In this document: in pieces, positions 1 to 11,137 of the stretch | How the letters are laid out: each line of letters opens with the position of its first letter | Numbering within the stretch: the first letter of the stretch is position 1 | Origin: Nannochloris sp. 'desiccata' | Taxonomy: Eukaryota > Chlorophyta > Trebouxiophyceae > Chlorellales > Chlorellaceae | DNA: 64,000 nt | Assembly: GCA_019044685.2 (NCBI GenBank) | Contig: JAGTXX020000001.1 | Span: forward strand, 434,001-498,000 | Direction: 5' to 3' | The notes under the pieces: model-generated | Seen by the model: only the letters and a program-made list of their open reading frames with translations | Database searches by the model: none | What the model was told of the DNA's origin: nothing | Position numbers and translations under genes: made by a program

Positions 1-982
1 GCAGCGGCAACATTGTTCAAGTTTTGGTGGTGTTGTTGTTGTTGTTGTTGTTCAAACGAAGATCGTCGAGAAGACCTCTTGAGATCTCCTCGTTTTCTCT
101 TTTGTACTGCTAGCAGTACATTTCCACATTCAAATCTATTTTGCTGATATGACGGTACTCTCAAATCGTATTGCCTTACAGTACCATCCTCAGAGACAGA
201 CCAAAAAAGGAAAGCCTCCTCTGGATGAACTTGGATTTCTTTGATTCTACCTCGGTGGCAGTTGAATTGGGTTGTTTGCACATCAGCAATGAGTGAATTA
301 TCTCTGCTGCCGTCATCACCTTCGCCGTTGGCGTTGGCGTCCTCTCTGCCGTTCTCTGTAGTAATATTGCGTTGGCCTTGGCGAGGAGGGGTTGCTTCTC
401 TTCCAGGAAACCAGTGTGCTCTATCACCAAGTTGTGTAGGTCTTTGAGAAGACGGCCCCAGGTTTCTAGAATTAGAAAAGGGGGTGGCATCGATGGTGTG
501 CAGCTGGACTGAATGATCCATAGCCCCTGTTGCTAGCTTAGAAGAGCCACTCTGTGGTATAAACTGCAGCCCAAATATGTTCGCATGATGCCCTGTTGGA
601 ATAACGAGGGATTGAGAGTCGTGAAAAGAGGGGAAAGCAGGCCACAGACGAACGTCTGTGTCATCTCCCGCGGAGGCTAAGATGTCGCCTGCCTCGTTCC
701 AAACTAAGCGGTTCACGCAGCCTGAATGGCCAGTGAGAGGGTCGTCAGGGAAAATTCTACTAACGGTAGATTCGTTCCAGCATAAGGCTCGCTCCTGGGA
801 AGAGGGAAAAGGAGAATTCTCACTTCCACTATGAGATCACAATGCAATTTATTAAAAAGGAGAAATGTTACATAGGGAGGATGCACCGGAAAATTTGGAC
901 TTACGGTGTTATTTCTATGCGATAGTTGACGTGATTGAAGGGCATGCAATAGCCCTGGAGGGTGTCGAAGTGGCGAATCCAT
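1..982 (-). CDS. WDTC1/DCAF-type WD40-repeat protein, N-terminal part
   Basis: Runs off the left edge, so only about 290 residues are visible. Two exons: 982-905 and 794-1, joined in phase 0 by a 110-base GT-AG intron. WD40 repeats are clear: GHSGCVNRLVWNEAGDILAS, then GHHANIFGLQF, then a repeat ending FWSVSEDGTVRQYDLR. This wording is typical of WDTC1 and the related DDB1-CUL4 substrate receptors (DCAF6/8), where the DxR box of the last motif contacts DDB1, so a role as ubiquitin-ligase adaptor is inferred. A low-complexity insert (about residues 115-165) splits two blades, and a poly-Gln run coded by the GTT repeat near position 34-51 follows. The first ATG at 982 is chosen because it opens exon 1. 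Divergent from the alternative oxidase gene. Confidence 0.82.
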
Positions 983-1264
983 TTCCAGATTCAAATTCTA
1001 ATTCAGCAGCTTATTTATTGCGTTGGGCAAATGGGTGCTGATTCACTAGACTGGGAATGAAATCCTGATACTGTAATTGGTGCAATTAATACCTCTAGAA
1101 TCAAAATATGAAAAACTTCGAGACCAATCTCGGGTCTCCAAATATTTTTTTCAAATATCAAAGTTGGACAGATTTTTGAATTTATAGTAGGGATGGTAGG
1201 ATTTACTTCGCAGTTGTTTTTACCCGAATAAAATTAATAAATTCTTGGCACGATTATAAACAAG

Positions 1265-2630
1265 ATGCTGAAGTCTGCAAGCACAAAGGCAGCCAAATTG
1301 CTTGCATTGAGCTCAAAATCTTCACATGGCTTGGAAGCTCTGTTCACCCTTAACAAAAGTTCCGGACGCGGAATTGCCTCTCTTAGCTCGCACATATTTC
1401 AGGAACGCGCATTTGGAGGCATGCATGCCTCCGTTTCTCCAGATACCAAGGTAATTCGTCAAATCGTCTTCAGATGGCAACTACCCAAACCACATACAGC
1501 CGCATCTCTTGTAGCTTTAAGTCAGCTTAACCCCAACGTAAATGCTTTTTGATAGAGCATTAAAACTGTTCACGCTGTTATGATTACGTAATCTCACCCT
1601 CAGCCACACACTGTTCAACTTTTGCAGGTTCCCATGCACCATCGCTCCTTTGCTGCCCAACCAGCCCTTTGCCCTCCTGAAGACGAAGTCGCCCCTGGCG
1701 TTGCTGCCCACCCAGGCATCCAATCAGATATCCAACAGAACAATGGTGTAGGTGACAAATGCCTTGAGTTTGGCCCGGTTCAACCACACTACCCTTCGAA
1801 AGAATATCTTGAGAATATACGCCCGCAACATCGACAACCAAAAACTTTTGCTGATTATACTGGGTACTATGGCGTTCAAATCTTACGTAGAAGCTTTGAT
1901 TTGGTTACTGGCTATGGACCCAATATGAACTCTACCAAATGGCTGACTAGATTCCTTTTCCTTGGTACGTGCTTTTTTCCCATATTGCCAGCCGATGTCA
2001 CCTTAATTGTTTCCTATTAAATTTACTTGCTTACCAGTTAAATACTTTAATATTGCGACTATTAACACGTAAATGCTTATTTTCTCTTTCTATATATCTA
2101 CAGAAACTGTAGCGGGGGTTCCCGGCATGGTTGGCGGCATGATGCGCCATCTTCGCTCTCTCCGCACAATGAACCGAGACAAAGGCTGGATTCACACCTT
2201 ATTAGAAGAAGCTGAAAACGAACGTATGCATCTCCTCACCTTTATGGAGATGTACAAACCTGGAGGTTTCTTTAGAACTGCGGTGATCGGCACACAAGGC
2301 ATTTTCATGACCTTGTATACATTATTTTATGCTATTTCTCCCCGCCATTGCCATTCATTTGTTTCCTATCTTGAAGAGGAAGCCGTCAAGACGTATACCC
2401 ATTGTATCAATGACATAGATTCTGGAAAATTGCCAGAATGGCAGAATATCAAAGTGCCGTTGATTTCGAGGAGGTACTGGCGGTTGCCAGAAAACGCTAG
2501 TATGAGGGACTTGCTCCTAGCTATTAGAGCGGATGAACTGTGCCATGCGCATGTGAATACGGTATTTGCTGGCATCGGAAGAGATGATGCGAATCCGTTT
2601 GCACCTGGTAACTCGAATGTGGTGGCGTAG
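1265..2630 (+). CDS. AOX: mitochondrial alternative oxidase
   Basis: Ubiquinol oxidase of the inner mitochondrial membrane that passes electrons from ubiquinol directly to oxygen. Exons 1265-1450, 1628-1964 and 2104-2630 (GT-AG introns of 177 and 139 bases) give 349 residues. The di-iron ligand motifs are present: Glu of LETVAGVPG (about residue 175, codon split by intron 2), ENERMH (E214, H217), LEEEA (about 264-268) and ADELCH (about 316-321). The N-terminal 60 residues are rich in Lys, Ser and Ala with few acids, as expected of a mitochondrial presequence. The last motif departs from the usual DEAHHRDVNH: the first His is Cys, the Asp is His and the final His is Thr, while the ligand Glu and His remain. 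Identification is secure. Confidence 0.95.
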
Positions 2631-2907
2631 ACTTTAAATTTTTTAAGGTGGCCAGGGGAAAAAAGACGGTGGAATTAATATTTAAGCATGTTTAATTTGA
2701 TTAGTATTTCTCTTTTGTTTTCCATTAATTTCGTGTGCTCGCATGCTGTACAATTAGTCATACCGCTATTTTCTTTACTTTAACTTGATTACTAACTGTG
2801 TATCTACTATTGCCTTGGAGGTAAGCGCTCCTCGTACTATTTCAATAAACAAAGGATAAAGTCTAATTTAATTAATTAACCCTATATACCCTGGGGTTCC
2901 TCTTTCT

Positions 2908-4257
2908 CTAAACCCGTGCTGGCGCTTTCTCTTCCATCCAATTATACATCGCTTCAAAAAACCTCGCAGAAGCACCCGCTTGACAATGCCCCAAGGCTCC
3001 ATCCGCCGCTTGACTAAATCGATGAATAGTTAAATCTTTTATTTTAGCACAGTTTTCCTCGACCCCAGGCATAGAAATCTTCTCATTCTCTCCCATCGCA
3101 GTCCATACAGGGCAGGAAATGTTTTCTAAATCATCTACACAGCTAAATTCGTTCATAATTGAATGAAGCCAGAGCGAGGGGGAGGCAGAAAAGCCGTGGA
3201 CAGCTGCTCGAGACATGATTTGAAATCGCACTAAAGGCATTTCTTTCAGCGCGGGAAGCCAAATTTTATCCATTTCATCGAATTTTTTGTCTTTGAAGAG
3301 CTTGAGAGCTCCAGGAGGGAAGGGAAAACGCTTCTCTGCGCCTGCAAAATCGACTTGCAAAGGGTCCAACGCTACTGCTAGCAACGGAATTTGAGTTTTT
3401 GCGGCCATTTGGGCGCCTAGAAAACCTCCAAAACTCCTTCCTAACACAGCCAAATGGTTGATACTCGTTTCTTTGGCTTTGTTTCTAGCAAGCCATGCTA
3501 TGGAAGCGTCCAACACTTTATCATAATCAGCTCGCATATACATTCTATTGAAAAAAAGCGTCGCCCCTTGTCCCGGGCCGTCAAGCAAGATAACGTTGTA
3601 CCCTCTGGCGACTGCCTGTGCCCCTCCAGAACTCCAGCTTTCTTCTGCACAGCCATCATACCCTCCTGGGAAGATGATTGTGGTGCGGACCTCTTCAGGG
3701 GAGGTGGCTCCAGCGCCTCGAGCAAAATAACCGAATAAAAACTTTTTACCACGGCCGTTTTCCTCCTCAAAAGGAATTTCTATTGGTTGAATGTCCAGCC
3801 CAGCTTTAGAAATATGGTCTCGAAAGCACTTTTGAACGCCTTTCATAGCCTCTAATCCACGTGGATCGTCTAGATTCTCTCTAAGAAAGAAACCTGATTG
3901 TCTATGATATTCACAAGCTCTTAAATAAGCGGAAGCTGCACTGCAGAGGTGACCATGAGCGGCGCTTTCCTCAGCAGTTTTTTCTGTTTTTTGTGCCAAC
4001 TCGTGCCAAACGTCATACCAACGGACGATTAACTCATCAAAAGGGATGTTATCAGCAAATTTGGTAGTAGCTACAAGCACTTCTCCAAAATCTGCAGCTC
4101 CTGACACAATATAAGATAGCGTTCGAAGAATCTGGTGAGCGGTTGGGTCATAAGAGACCTGCATTTGGGAAAGAAAATCAGCAGCAGTTTTTTTCCCGAG
4201 ATTATTGCCAGCCTTTTGGATGGCTAGAGACTTGATTTTAAACTTGATCCAGTCCAT
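2908..4257 (-). CDS. alpha/beta hydrolase, FrsA/Ayg1-like
   Basis: Single exon, 449 residues. The nucleophile elbow GRSFGG lies near residue 270 in a strand-turn-helix context (LAVLGRSFGGFLGAQ), an oxyanion-type segment IIFPGGYDGCAEE lies upstream, and a candidate catalytic His is in GALGHCQAG near the C-terminus. The helical N-terminal half has a segment HGHLCSAASAYLRACEYHRQ that resembles the cap region of the FrsA/DUF1100 esterases, fungal Ayg1-type C-C bond hydrolases and 2,6-dihydropseudooxynicotine hydrolases. The substrate cannot be read from sequence. No targeting peptide is obvious. It lies tail-to-tail with the oxidase gene and diverges from the exostosin gene. Family call is firm, subfamily is an inference. 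Confidence 0.8.
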   Translation of the reverse strand: MDWIKFKIKSLAIQKAGNNLGKKTAADFLSQMQVSYDPTAHQILRTLSYIVSGAADFGEVLVATTKFADNIPFDELIVRWYDVWHELAQKTEKTAEESAAHGHLCSAASAYLRACEYHRQSGFFLRENLDDPRGLEAMKGVQKCFRDHISKAGLDIQPIEIPFEEENGRGKKFLFGYFARGAGATSPEEVRTTIIFPGGYDGCAEESWSSGGAQAVARGYNVILLDGPGQGATLFFNRMYMRADYDKVLDASIAWLARNKAKETSINHLAVLGRSFGGFLGAQMAAKTQIPLLAVALDPLQVDFAGAEKRFPFPPGALKLFKDKKFDEMDKIWLPALKEMPLVRFQIMSRAAVHGFSASPSLWLHSIMNEFSCVDDLENISCPVWTAMGENEKISMPGVEENCAKIKDLTIHRFSQAADGALGHCQAGASARFFEAMYNWMEEKAPARV

Positions 4258-4867
4258 GGGGCTTGCGAGGTTGAGATGTTTTGCGAAAGATGTTGTGATC
4301 TGAATGATTCAAGATTCAAAATGCTCGCTTTTATAATGCCGAAATCGTGGATTAAGGTATGGTGAGAGTATCAAATGTGGTGTAATAAAAACAAAAATAT
4401 TACTTATTACGGATCAAAGTTGTAGAAAAAGAGGTCACCCAATGCATGATCCTCATCATGAGTAATGGCATTACTTTCCAAATGGCAGGGCGCAAATTTG
4501 CTTGTTTAAACCACCGAAAAGCATGCTTGGACAAGCACAGGCTCAATTGGGCCTTCCATAAAGATAGTTGGGCCTTCCATTAATGAGTTGGAGGCGACAG
4601 AAAGGGTGCTAGTCATTGCATTGACTGCCATTTGGAAGACTTGCCGGAGTGATTGATTAATGCCAAAGTTTATCTACGTTAAGCTATCTCTTGTTGCTAC
4701 TGCAGAGAGCTACTGATTGATTTTTATCCAACGCGACAGACATGGAAAACTGAATAATTCCTCATTTTACAAGCAATGCCCAAGAGGATGCTTGAAATAT
4801 AGCCTTTATTCAAGTCAATCATCATATTTATAATTCGACGTAATATTTTTCAAACGCAAACTTAGAA
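4258..4867. other. divergent intergenic region
   Basis: About 610 bases between the hydrolase start on the minus strand and the exostosin gene on the plus strand. It holds a direct repeat of TTGGGCCTTCCAT (see separate entry) and AT-rich stretches; no coding sequence is supported. Confidence 0.6.
4547..4580. promoter_or_regulatory. paired TGGGCC (site II-like) elements
   Basis: The 13-mer TTGGGCCTTCCAT occurs at 4547-4559 and again at 4568-4580, 21 bases apart, that is about two helical turns on the same face. TGGGCC/TGGGCT is the plant site II element bound by TCP factors in many housekeeping promoters. Function here is inferred from motif and position between two divergent starts. Confidence 0.4.
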
Positions 4868-7230
4868 ATGCGCTTCGAATATTTTGTGGCCATAAGTCTT
4901 GCCCTCTTTTTAACTTGCGGCGGCGGCGGCGGCGATTTTTTTGTTTCTGGCCAGCCTCTGTCTTGCCATAAGGGATGCAGCAAATTCGGGAATTGCAATC
5001 AAGAGACTGGAAAGTGCGAATGCCCATTTGGAAGAACCGGCGCATCTTGTCACCAAGATCAATTGACAGCTTGCCGTCTTTCTCCCTCTGGTCCAGCGTA
5101 CTGTGATAGTCGGAGCCTTCAATCGTGTGAATGCCTCCTTCAGTGCCACGAATATCTTTGTGGTAATTCAACAAACTGCGATGCTCCTCTTGATCTCGGT
5201 CCTCATCGAGCATGCTATTCTTTTGGAAATCAAAAAGAACAATCCCCGGTTTCACCAAGTCGACAAAAAAGCCAAACGAAAATTGGCGTCCCGTATGAGA
5301 ATGAAACCGACGTCTCTTACTACCGTGGATATTTCCCTTTTTTTAGAATAAACATCACCTATCCTGAGGCTACAATAAGAGACAATCGACGGAGCCTTCC
5401 TCTCGACGAATGTCCAGGACAGTGCAATAGCAGAGGCGCCTGCATGCAATGGGCAGAGAACCTGGATGCCTTACCAGAATGTAGATGCTATCATGGGTTT
5501 GGCGTACGTGAAGTACCATCTCACTATCTCTTAATGAAAAACTAAAAATTCTTCTATTTCTTGTATAATTTAGCCATTATAGATTAAATGCTGTGACCGG
5601 TACTAATTCATCATTTTTGCAGGGTGGTGCTTGTGAAGAGGAACGCAATGTCTGTACTAATGAATGCAGTGGTACGTATGCTGCTTTGCTGGTGTATTTA
5701 TTAAACTCTATACCCTAGTATCTATATCTTGCCAAACTAACTCTTTTGTTGTTCTTCATGCTTCCTCCTTTCCTACAGGACGTGGAAAATGTAAAGACTC
5801 ATTTTGTCACTGTGACGTACCATATTGGGGAGTTGGCTGTGCCCGCAGCAGAGCATATCCACCTCAAAATGTATCCCTCGCCAATCCCACTAATTTTAAA
5901 ATCTATATGTGAGGATATCGGCTTGAAACTTTTTTTAAAATTCTATTTATTAGAAATTAAACAGTGCTCAGCTGTGCCAACGGGAAAGCAAAAATAAATA
6001 AATATTTCACATTTTTCTTACTTTTCATTGCAGGTATGATCTTCCAGCTTATGTGGCGTACCAGCAAGGTCCTTCAGGGTGGCAAGGGCATGATCCTATC
6101 TACATTGCTTATCAATACGTAAGGATTTTTTTTTCCCTTGCTATTTCTAAAAGAGATGGAAAATTTTGCTGGCCCAACACCTTTCAAATCAGTATCTGAA
6201 TTTCTTTCTTTTCTTTTGCTTCCAAGTACAGTTTCTTGACTCTTTGATAAAGAGCAATGTCAGAACTGAAGATCCATCGGAAGCTCACCTCTTTTTTCTC
6301 CCAGCTCTCACGTATGCATACACGTCTAATTTGGGCAACCCAAATCTGCATGTAACGCGTGTAGTCGATTATGTGCGAGAGGAATTCCCTTACTGGAATC
6401 GCACAGATGGCCGTGACCATATAGTCTGGACTCCAGGTGATCGTTCAAGCTGTCTTTTGGAGTCTCCAGAAGCGAAATCGTTGATTAAATTGACACATTT
6501 CGGTTATTTTGACCACACAGCCGAGGGGAAAAACTATTCCATGGTTCTAAACGTGCCTAATAAAGACTGGGGCTGCTACCATCCTCTTAGAGATGTTAAT
6601 GTGCCTCCATTTCTCCCAAATGGCGGCCGGGTTGCCAGAGAGACGTATGTAGAGCGAATAAATTCCATAGAAAGGCCTTTACCAGATCGCAAAGAGCTCT
6701 TCTTTTTCGCTGGAGGATTTCGACCAAACGACTTCGAGTATAGTGGTCGCACCCGCCATATAATAGCAGAATATATACCCAAATGGAACGATACAGACTT
6801 TAGAGTGGTTGAAGGTAGCATTCCCGACTATGAGGAGACTCTACGTAGGACACAATTTTGCCTTGCCCCGTATGGTCACGGATGGGGAATACGGATTGTG
6901 TCCATAATGTCCACTGGATGCGTTCCTGTGATTATACAAGAGCATGTCTACCAACCTTACGAGGATATTTTACCATATGAAGAGTTTTCTATCCGATTAA
7001 ACAATGAAGATATCCCTAGGCTGCCTTCGATTTTGCGTTCAATTAGCCCCCAACAGCTGGCTGCGCTTCAAGCAGGGGTAGCAAAGTATTGGCCTGCCTT
7101 GATTTGGGAGGCTGAATTCGGAGGAAAGGCATTCGATTATGCAATACTGGCATTACGTCGCCGGCATATACATCTCAAAAGTAAATATTTTGGCCGGCAC
7201 AGTGCTGATCTATTTAGGAAATCAAGTTGA
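4868..7230 (+). CDS. exostosin-family (GT47) glycosyltransferase with EGF-like domains
   Basis: Five exons (4868-5503, 5623-5671, 5779-5908, 6034-6118, 6232-7230) with all phases consistent, giving 632 residues. An N-terminal hydrophobic segment (FVAISLALFLTC) acts as signal or type II anchor. Cysteine-rich EGF-like stretches follow: CHKGCSKFGNCNQETGKCEC near residue 35-55 and a second group around exons 1-3 (CPGQCNSRGAC, CRCYHGFG, CEEERNVC, GKCKDSFCHC). The catalytic domain begins KIYMYDLP (exon 3/4 border) and includes RTEDPSEAHLFFLP, FFFAGGFR and FCLAPYGHGWGIRI, standard for GT47. Likely a Golgi enzyme of cell-wall or glycoprotein glycan synthesis; donor and acceptor are not predictable. 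EGF plus GT47 is a combination known from algae. Confidence 0.88.
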
Positions 7231-7677
7231 ATTTAAAGTGGCACGGGTCCTTGGCGCCGAGATTTCTGCTTTTGTTGAACCCCTAAATTAACTTGAATTT
7301 CTTGTTTTTTCCTCGCTGAAAGGCGACTCTTTTGATAACCTGAGCTTTTCTGATTATGTTTGTAAACCTATGGCGGCGCCAAGACCTCCCAAGAGCTCGA
7401 ATGGTTCTTTTCGTGTCTCTTTACAAAAAAAGGTAAAAAGCGGCAACAAGCACAAATGAATGGAATAAAAAACAAAATGCTTTTAGGGTTATGTGTGACT
7501 ATAGAGGGAAAATTTGAAGCTTTCATAATAGAAATGTTATAGTTGTGTATGTATATAAATGAATTAATGATCAATCAATCACTTAATCAATCAATCTACT
7601 TGGAGAAATGAATATTGCTCTTTGAAAAAAGCAACGGGGAAGAAAGCGTAAAGGCGGCGCACAACTACCGCCAGTCT
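7231..7677. other. convergent 3' intergenic region
   Basis: About 450 bases between two convergent stops. Contains AATC-type short repeats near 7568-7595, a TTTAGGGTT motif at 7482-7490 and a TTACA (TGTAA on the minus strand) near 7420 that could be a polyadenylation signal for ALB3. No gene seen. Confidence 0.5.
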
Positions 7678-9613
7678 TTACTTTTTCTTGCTTCCTTTTT
7701 TAGCACCGCCACTGCTCTTCCCCCTTGCTCCGTTACTCTTTGCAAATCCACCATCTTTCGCAGGAGCAGCAGAGGGCACCTGAGGCTTAGAGGCCTTGTC
7801 ATCCACAGCAGTCGCAACAGGAGCCGACGCCGTAGACGCCGCCGCCCCAGCACCATTGCCATCAGAAGAAGCAGAAGGTGCTACACCAGCTTGTTCTGCT
7901 GCTTTACGGGCAGCTTCACGAGCTTTGATTGCCCTAAACTTCTCTCCCTGAGACTGACCAGAAGAGAGAGAAGAGGAGGAAGGAGCCGATGACGAGGAAG
8001 AAGCACCGCCAAAGGGAGCAGCAGGGAAATTGGAATCAGACACAGTTTCAGCTTCTACATCAATTACAGCTGAGCTTTTATTAGATCTTCTCGCATTCAA
8101 ATCCTTTCCAGTAGGGCCTCGAGGCATCTCAGGCGCTTTGGGCTTCACAATGGTACCGCCACCACCACCGGTGGGAAACTCCGCCGGCTGGAACTTCTTT
8201 CTAAGGTACACCTGCTGTGCGGTAGTGATAATATTGTTTGTAAACCAGTATAAAGTAAGTCCAGAGGGGACATTAAGAGAGAACCAACCGATCATCAAAG
8301 GAATAAATTTTAGAATATTTTGTGTTTGTTGTTGTGCTGGATCAGTGGACTGTTGTTGAGGGGAGATGATTTTCTGTGAAAAGAATTGAGAAACAACCAA
8401 CAACACAGGCAAAATAAGATAGGAGATGGTATCGTGCCATCCCAAAGGGGGAGCACCGCCGTCTGTGAGAGACAACCAGCCAAGCCCACCATTAAGTTTT
8501 GTAGGACCAGCAAGAGAAGGGATCCAAAAGAAGCCTTCAGTAAGCAAACCTTCATCTGCAACATTAGATAATGCACGGTATAATCCAATAAACACAGGGA
8601 TAGTAGCCAAGGTAGGTAAGCATCCTGCCAAGGGATTGACGCCTGCTGTTTGATACATCTTTGCAGTCTCCACCTGAAGCCTTTCAGGGTCATTTGCGAA
8701 CTTCGCTTGAAGATCCTTAATACGAGGCTGAAGAGCTTGCATGCTGAGGGTACTTTCTACCTGTTTCTTGGAAAGAGGGTACGTTGCCAGCTTGACAGCG
8801 ATTGTAATGAGAATAATTGCAAAACCGTATGAATAAGGGACACCTGCTTTGGCTAAGCCATCATCAATCAACTTGATAAAAGACTCGAATGAGTCGGTGA
8901 AGAAGCTAAAAAAGCCACCCTTCTTGGAGGCGGCGTCGGCTGCAGCGTCGACCGCATCAGTGGCGGCAGAGGGGTCAATGTCGGCAAGGAAGAGAGAGGT
9001 GGTAAGGGCAGCAGCGATGTGATCAAAGGCAGAAGGGTCAGCAGCACTGTAAATAAGAATTAATAATATTATTAGAATAATGTTTAACAAAAAAAATGGT
9101 TTTTAAATAACACAGGTGCGTTTTTCAAGCTGGAGCGGTGATGCGAGGAAGAAGATAGACATTACCTGTGAGCAGCTTTGCTAATCAAATTCTCAAATCC
9201 ATCAAACATCTGAGCCTTGACGGCGACACTGTGGCGGGCTGGAAGTCTTAATCCACGGACTGTAGAAAGAGGTAAAGAAGAAGGGGTGAGAAGGAAGGAA
9301 GCCGCAGGGATGCAAGGTGAGCCACCAACATGGAGATCAGAAGATACGAGCACAATGCATTAACGTTGGCCACAATTCGTACCTGCAGAGCGAGCCATGA
9401 AGACTTTAGTGGGCCTGAGAGAGGTTCGAAGCCCAGAAGCTTGAGGCCTGCAGAAAAAGGAGTTTCAAGAACATGAATCAATTTTGGATTTTTATGCTGA
9501 ACGTGGGAGAAAGAGCCATCAACGGCACAATTAGCCAGACAACGTCTTGATCTCTATGAGTATACTTACCTCTGGGATCCAACGCGGCATTGAAGCTGCA
9601 AAGACGCCTGCAT
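7678..9613 (-). CDS. ALB3: ALB3-type thylakoid membrane protein insertase (YidC/Oxa1 family)
   Basis: Inserts light-harvesting and other proteins into the thylakoid membrane with the chloroplast SRP system. Exons 9613-9570, 9447-9383, 9259-9166 and 9046-7678 splice in frame to 523 residues. The start at 9613 gives a Ser/Arg/Leu-rich transit peptide (MQASLQLQCR..., then LPARHSVAVKAQ before the mature part) without a hydrophobic ER signal. The YidC/Oxa1 core is unmistakable: YGFAIILITIAVKLATYPL, KMYQTAGVNPLAGCLPTLA, FFWIPSLAGPT, PPLGWHDTISYLILPVLL, FIPLMIGWFSLNVPSGLTLY and TNNIITTAQQVYLRK. These match plant ALB3 rather than mitochondrial OXA1. A long, charged, Ser/Ala/Gly-rich stromal tail follows, ending in KKGSKKK, where cpSRP43 binds in plants. 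Confidence 0.93.
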
Positions 9614-9971
9614 GCTGTCCTTGGCTGTTCGGAAAATCAAAGAATTACTATATTCAGACTTGAAGCTCGCAGTTGCAGCGTCGTGATTTGATAATTTAGC
9701 TTGAACGCGAATGAACTTTACAAATTGTGAGCACAATGTGCCTTTTTCCAGAGGATATAGGGGGCTGCCGAAGTTTCAGGGAAGAAAATAAAAAGGATAT
9801 AAGGGCACTTTTTCATGTTACCGTGGCATATATTATATACCTAAAGACATCAACTGACTTTTCAAAGCATAGACACGCACCCAGGATAGCGCATTGCACG
9901 CTATTGAATATCTAATTTCCTCATCATTTTCATCTCTTAAGGTTTTATTCTTCTTAGTTTGACCCAATACT

Positions 9972-10914
9972 ATGCGTATTATATCATTAAATAGTTCTTC
10001 AGTATCCTGTGCTCCTAGCACTAGTGGGAGATGCACAGAATTCCTCCCAGCAACGAGACATCTCATCAGGCCGGCTTTGTCGACCGCCAGTACCCTCTTG
10101 GCCTCTTCTTCTAGAGGAGCCGCAACTAGCCTACGTGAGTATTTGCTAATTGCTTACCCTTATTTTGTCATTTCTACTCCGTATGATTCACATCCGTTCG
10201 GTCCTTACTATTAAACAAACAACTAATCTTTGCAGGCGCTCAACAGCAGCGGAATAGTAATCTTGTGGTCGCAGCAGCAGCAGAACCTCGTCGCGAAATG
10301 AGTTTACAGCAGCGTATTCGAGCATTTAAATTTGCAGTAGAGGAAAAGAAGAAAGAATTAGCAACCTCTCCTCCAATTTCAATTCTTTTAGCAGCGATTG
10401 CAGCTGTCCGTGCGGCGCTGCAACCGCTGTTTGAATTTCTATCAAAACTGCAGCAGCAGTGGGAAGCAGTCAGCGAGGCGTACAATCAATTTTTAGCTGA
10501 AGAAACAAAGAGTAAATGGACATGGTCTAAGCGAAACAAGAAAGAACTGGCGCTGTTAGCTGCTTTCCCTCCATATACCCTTGGTAAGAGAGAAAAAAAA
10601 AATCTAAACATGAACAATTTCGAGCGGGAAAGACTATGTGTGTGTGTCTTTTTTTTTTTTTTTAATCCAGATGTCCTAACGTTGTATTCTTTTATCATTT
10701 GTTATGTGCAGCGTTAGCTCTTACGTTGATCTTCCAGGCTTTCACCCCAGTTAGCTTTCTCTGTTGCTTCATTCTCCCTTGGTACTACTCTTGGGCGGTG
10801 TGGGACACGTGGTGGTTATCCCCGGTGTTCGTAGGGACAATATTGATGGCGCCATTGAAGTTTGCACCGTGGGGATGGGCGTATTTCTGGTGGGTATGGC
10901 CAGGGCTTGTATAG
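9972..10914 (+). CDS. uncharacterised plastid-type membrane protein
   Basis: Exons 9972-10134, 10236-10583 and 10712-10914 splice in frame to 237 residues; all borders are GT-AG. I do not recognise the family. The first 55 residues are Ser/Thr/Arg/Ala-rich with almost no acids, like a plastid or mitochondrial transit peptide. A helical, charged middle (LQQRIRAFKFAVEEKKKELA) precedes the motif TWSKRNKKELALLAAFPPY and two hydrophobic segments rich in Trp and Phe (ALALTLIFQAFTPVSFLCCF, then FVGTILMAPLKFAPWGW), ending in WVWPGLV. Divergent from ALB3 with about 360 bases between starts, which may hint at shared expression with thylakoid genes. Location in a plastid membrane is an inference. Confidence 0.72.
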
Positions 10915-10973
10915 AGAGGACCTTTAGTTCGTAGACTGTTCTTTCTATAGAAGTAGAGAGAGAAGAGAGAGAG

Positions 10974-10998
10974 CCCCCCCCCCCCCCCCCCCCCCCCC
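10974..10998. repeat. 25-base poly-C tract
   Basis: An uninterrupted run of 25 C directly after a GA-rich stretch, 60 bases downstream of the stop at 10914. It lies between two plus-strand genes, so it is poly-C in a 3' UTR or promoter. Run length may be unreliable in the assembly. Confidence 0.95.
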
Positions 10999-11137
10999 AA
11001 AACAAAAAAATCAGTTGGGGAGGAAAATTGTTGTTTTCTTATTTGTAAGATTTTTAAACCAAGTTCAACGGAGAAAAATACCATTTCTGCTATCTTGAAG
11101 ACTTACCGTATACAAGCAAATAGCTCAGTGCGTCAGG

